NCBI GenBank assembly: GCA_051453625.1
Contig: JBOZIK010000001.1
Coordinates: 72,079,233 to 72,114,570, forward strand
Direction of reading: 5' to 3'
DNA: 35,338 bases
Origin: Welwitschia mirabilis
Taxonomy: Eukaryota > Gnetophyta > Gnetopsida > Welwitschiales
The notes below the pieces were generated by a model, which was not told the origin of the DNA, searched no databases, and worked only from the letters and a program-made list of their open reading frames with translations. How positions within the stretch are numbered: position 1 is the first letter of the stretch; the number at the start of each line of letters is the position of its first letter. Both the position numbers and the translations under genes were made by a program. Below, one piece after another: positions 34,032-35,338 of this stretch.

Positions 34032-34039
34032 TATAAATA
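34032..34039 (+). promoter_or_regulatory. Probable plant pol II TATA box
   Basis: 'tataaata' sits in 'cgattataaataggactctc', followed by a pyrimidine-rich stretch (34041-34072) typical of plant start regions. The surrounding sequence is richer in G+C and CG than the repeats to the left. A 5' leader of about 90 bases would then run to 'aaaatcg|gtatga' at 34153/34154, a possible splice donor. The promoter could belong to a gene beyond the gap at 34353, or to an LTR. Confidence 0.45.
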
Positions 34040-34155
34040 GGACTCTCTTCCTCCTTTTTTCCTCACTTTCATTTTGAGAAACCTTTTACTACAGAGTCTT
34101 GGAGCTCGTAAAATCCTTAAAGACTTGCAAAGATTTTGAGTTCTTTAAAATCGGT

Positions 34156-34352
34156 ATGATTCTACTCTTTCATGCTTCCTTATTGGTCCTTTTTATGCAT
34201 TGCTAAAATTATCATATTTATGTATGGTTCGCTACCTTCTTCCATAATTGTTGTTTCTTATGCATTTGGTATTGAAATCGTTATGTGTATGAATGGTTCC
34301 TAAACCTCGTGCTTCCTTGTTGGTCCTTTCTTATGCATTTTGTATTGAGATT
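34156..34352 (+). repeat. Three-copy 67-bp tandem repeat, cut by a gap
   Basis: Copies start at about 34156, 34223 and 34290. Shared order: 'tatg.ttc', 'cttcctt.ttggtcctttc', 'ttatgcattt.gtattga'. The third copy runs into N at 34353. The donor-like 'gtatg' at 34154 lies at the array edge and recurs in copy 2 at about 34222. The N block may hide more copies. Confidence 0.75.
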
Positions 34353-34950
34353 NNNNNNNNNNNNNNNNNNNNNNNNNNNNNNNNNNNNNNNNNNNNNNNN
34401 NNNNNNNNNNNNNNNNNNNNNNNNNNNNNNNNNNNNNNNNNNNNNNNNNNNNNNNNNNNNNNNNNNNNNNNNNNNNNNNNNNNNNNNNNNNNNNNNNNNN
34501 NNNNNNNNNNNNNNNNNNNNNNNNNNNNNNNNNNNNNNNNNNNNNNNNNNNNNNNNNNNNNNNNNNNNNNNNNNNNNNNNNNNNNNNNNNNNNNNNNNNN
34601 NNNNNNNNNNNNNNNNNNNNNNNNNNNNNNNNNNNNNNNNNNNNNNNNNNNNNNNNNNNNNNNNNNNNNNNNNNNNNNNNNNNNNNNNNNNNNNNNNNNN
34701 NNNNNNNNNNNNNNNNNNNNNNNNNNNNNNNNNNNNNNNNNNNNNNNNNNNNNNNNNNNNNNNNNNNNNNNNNNNNNNNNNNNNNNNNNNNNNNNNNNNN
34801 NNNNNNNNNNNNNNNNNNNNNNNNNNNNNNNNNNNNNNNNNNNNNNNNNNNNNNNNNNNNNNNNNNNNNNNNNNNNNNNNNNNNNNNNNNNNNNNNNNNN
34901 NNNNNNNNNNNNNNNNNNNNNNNNNNNNNNNNNNNNNNNNNNNNNNNNNN
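34353..34950. other. Assembly gap (598 N)
   Basis: All N, beginning inside a tandem repeat. Long frames spanning it are artefacts. Confidence 0.98.
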
Positions 34951-34986
34951 GTGGACTTCACAGATTACCAAATAAGGCAGTGAAGG
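34951..34986 (+). CDS. Possible exon 3' end
   Basis: 'ggcagtgaag|gtaatgatga' gives a good plant splice-donor context after 34986. In one frame the preceding bases read GLHRLPNKAVK without a stop. Only 36 bases are visible before the gap, so this is suggestive only. It could belong to the gene whose promoter is at about 34032. Confidence 0.2.
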
Positions 34987-35338
34987 TAATGATGATTGAG
35001 ATTTTTTGGCCAAGAGGCCATCCCCAGCCACTGAATTATCTAGGATGGCGTTACTTATTCTTTTTTTATATTTTTAATTTATAAAAAATAGTTTTTGGTA
35101 GGTATACAATATGTAGTTTAATATATAAACTAGTACGTTTTTGACAGGTACACAATTCAGTGTAAACATAAATTACTATAAAACATATGAGGGACCATTT
35201 TATTTTTTTTAATAATTTTTAACTTGTATTATAGAGAAAGAGATAAATCATCTAATTTACATTAACTTTCTTTTTCTCTGAATATCTTCCTTTTTTCCTT
35301 TTCTTCAAGGCTTCTCACTTTTAGAGAATACTGTGTCT
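34987..35338. other. Possible intron or flank; nothing else recognised
   Basis: The first 65 bases are GC-richer, with 'ggccaagaggcc'. The rest is T-rich without a supported gene. Confidence 0.35.

Overview
This is AT-rich, gap-containing plant DNA. Its coding remnants belong to plant LTR-retrotransposon families (Ty3/gypsy of the Athila-like branch, and Ty1/copia). CG dinucleotides are scarce by eye through the middle, and many stop codons sit where Trp, Gln or Arg is expected. Both fit old, methylated, deaminating repeat DNA. Seven runs of N mark a draft assembly. I cannot name the species. No intact gene is visible; every family call is by-eye pattern matching without a search.

Layout. 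1-309: a GC-richer, gene-like piece with a 47-codon open frame, cut by a gap. 1301-16722: mostly unrecognisable AT-rich sequence. It holds a minus-strand copia reverse transcriptase fossil (about 8.1-8.5 kb), several small tandem and inverted repeats (3.1, 6.8-7.1, 9.8, 10.1 and 12.0-12.25 kb), and the gag and protease of a minus-strand gypsy element (14.3-16.5 kb). 16723-30207: a nearly full-length, plus-strand Ty3/gypsy element of about 13.5 kb, here called element A, with two recognisable LTRs. 30208-33635: no recognisable gene, with a decayed tRNA-iMet-type primer-binding motif at about 32.9 kb. 33971-35338: a region that looks genic again, with a TATA box, a three-copy 67-bp tandem repeat and a possible exon end, broken by gaps.

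Element A is the main object. Its order is 5' LTR, leader, gag (with a damaged zinc knuckle), protease, reverse transcriptase, RNase H, integrase, then an unusually long 6.4-kb tail before the 3' LTR. The tail holds three coding remnants and one array. They are a minus-strand gene with its own TATA-like box, a higher-order tandem repeat with hairpin potential, a plus-strand remnant resembling the 'putative plant transposon protein' domain followed by coiled-coil-like sequence, and a small basic frame with one stop just before the 3' LTR. All catalytic acids of RNase H and integrase, and one of RT, are lost, so the copy cannot move by itself. Element A appears to have inserted near the 5' end of the minus-strand gypsy element, giving a nested structure.
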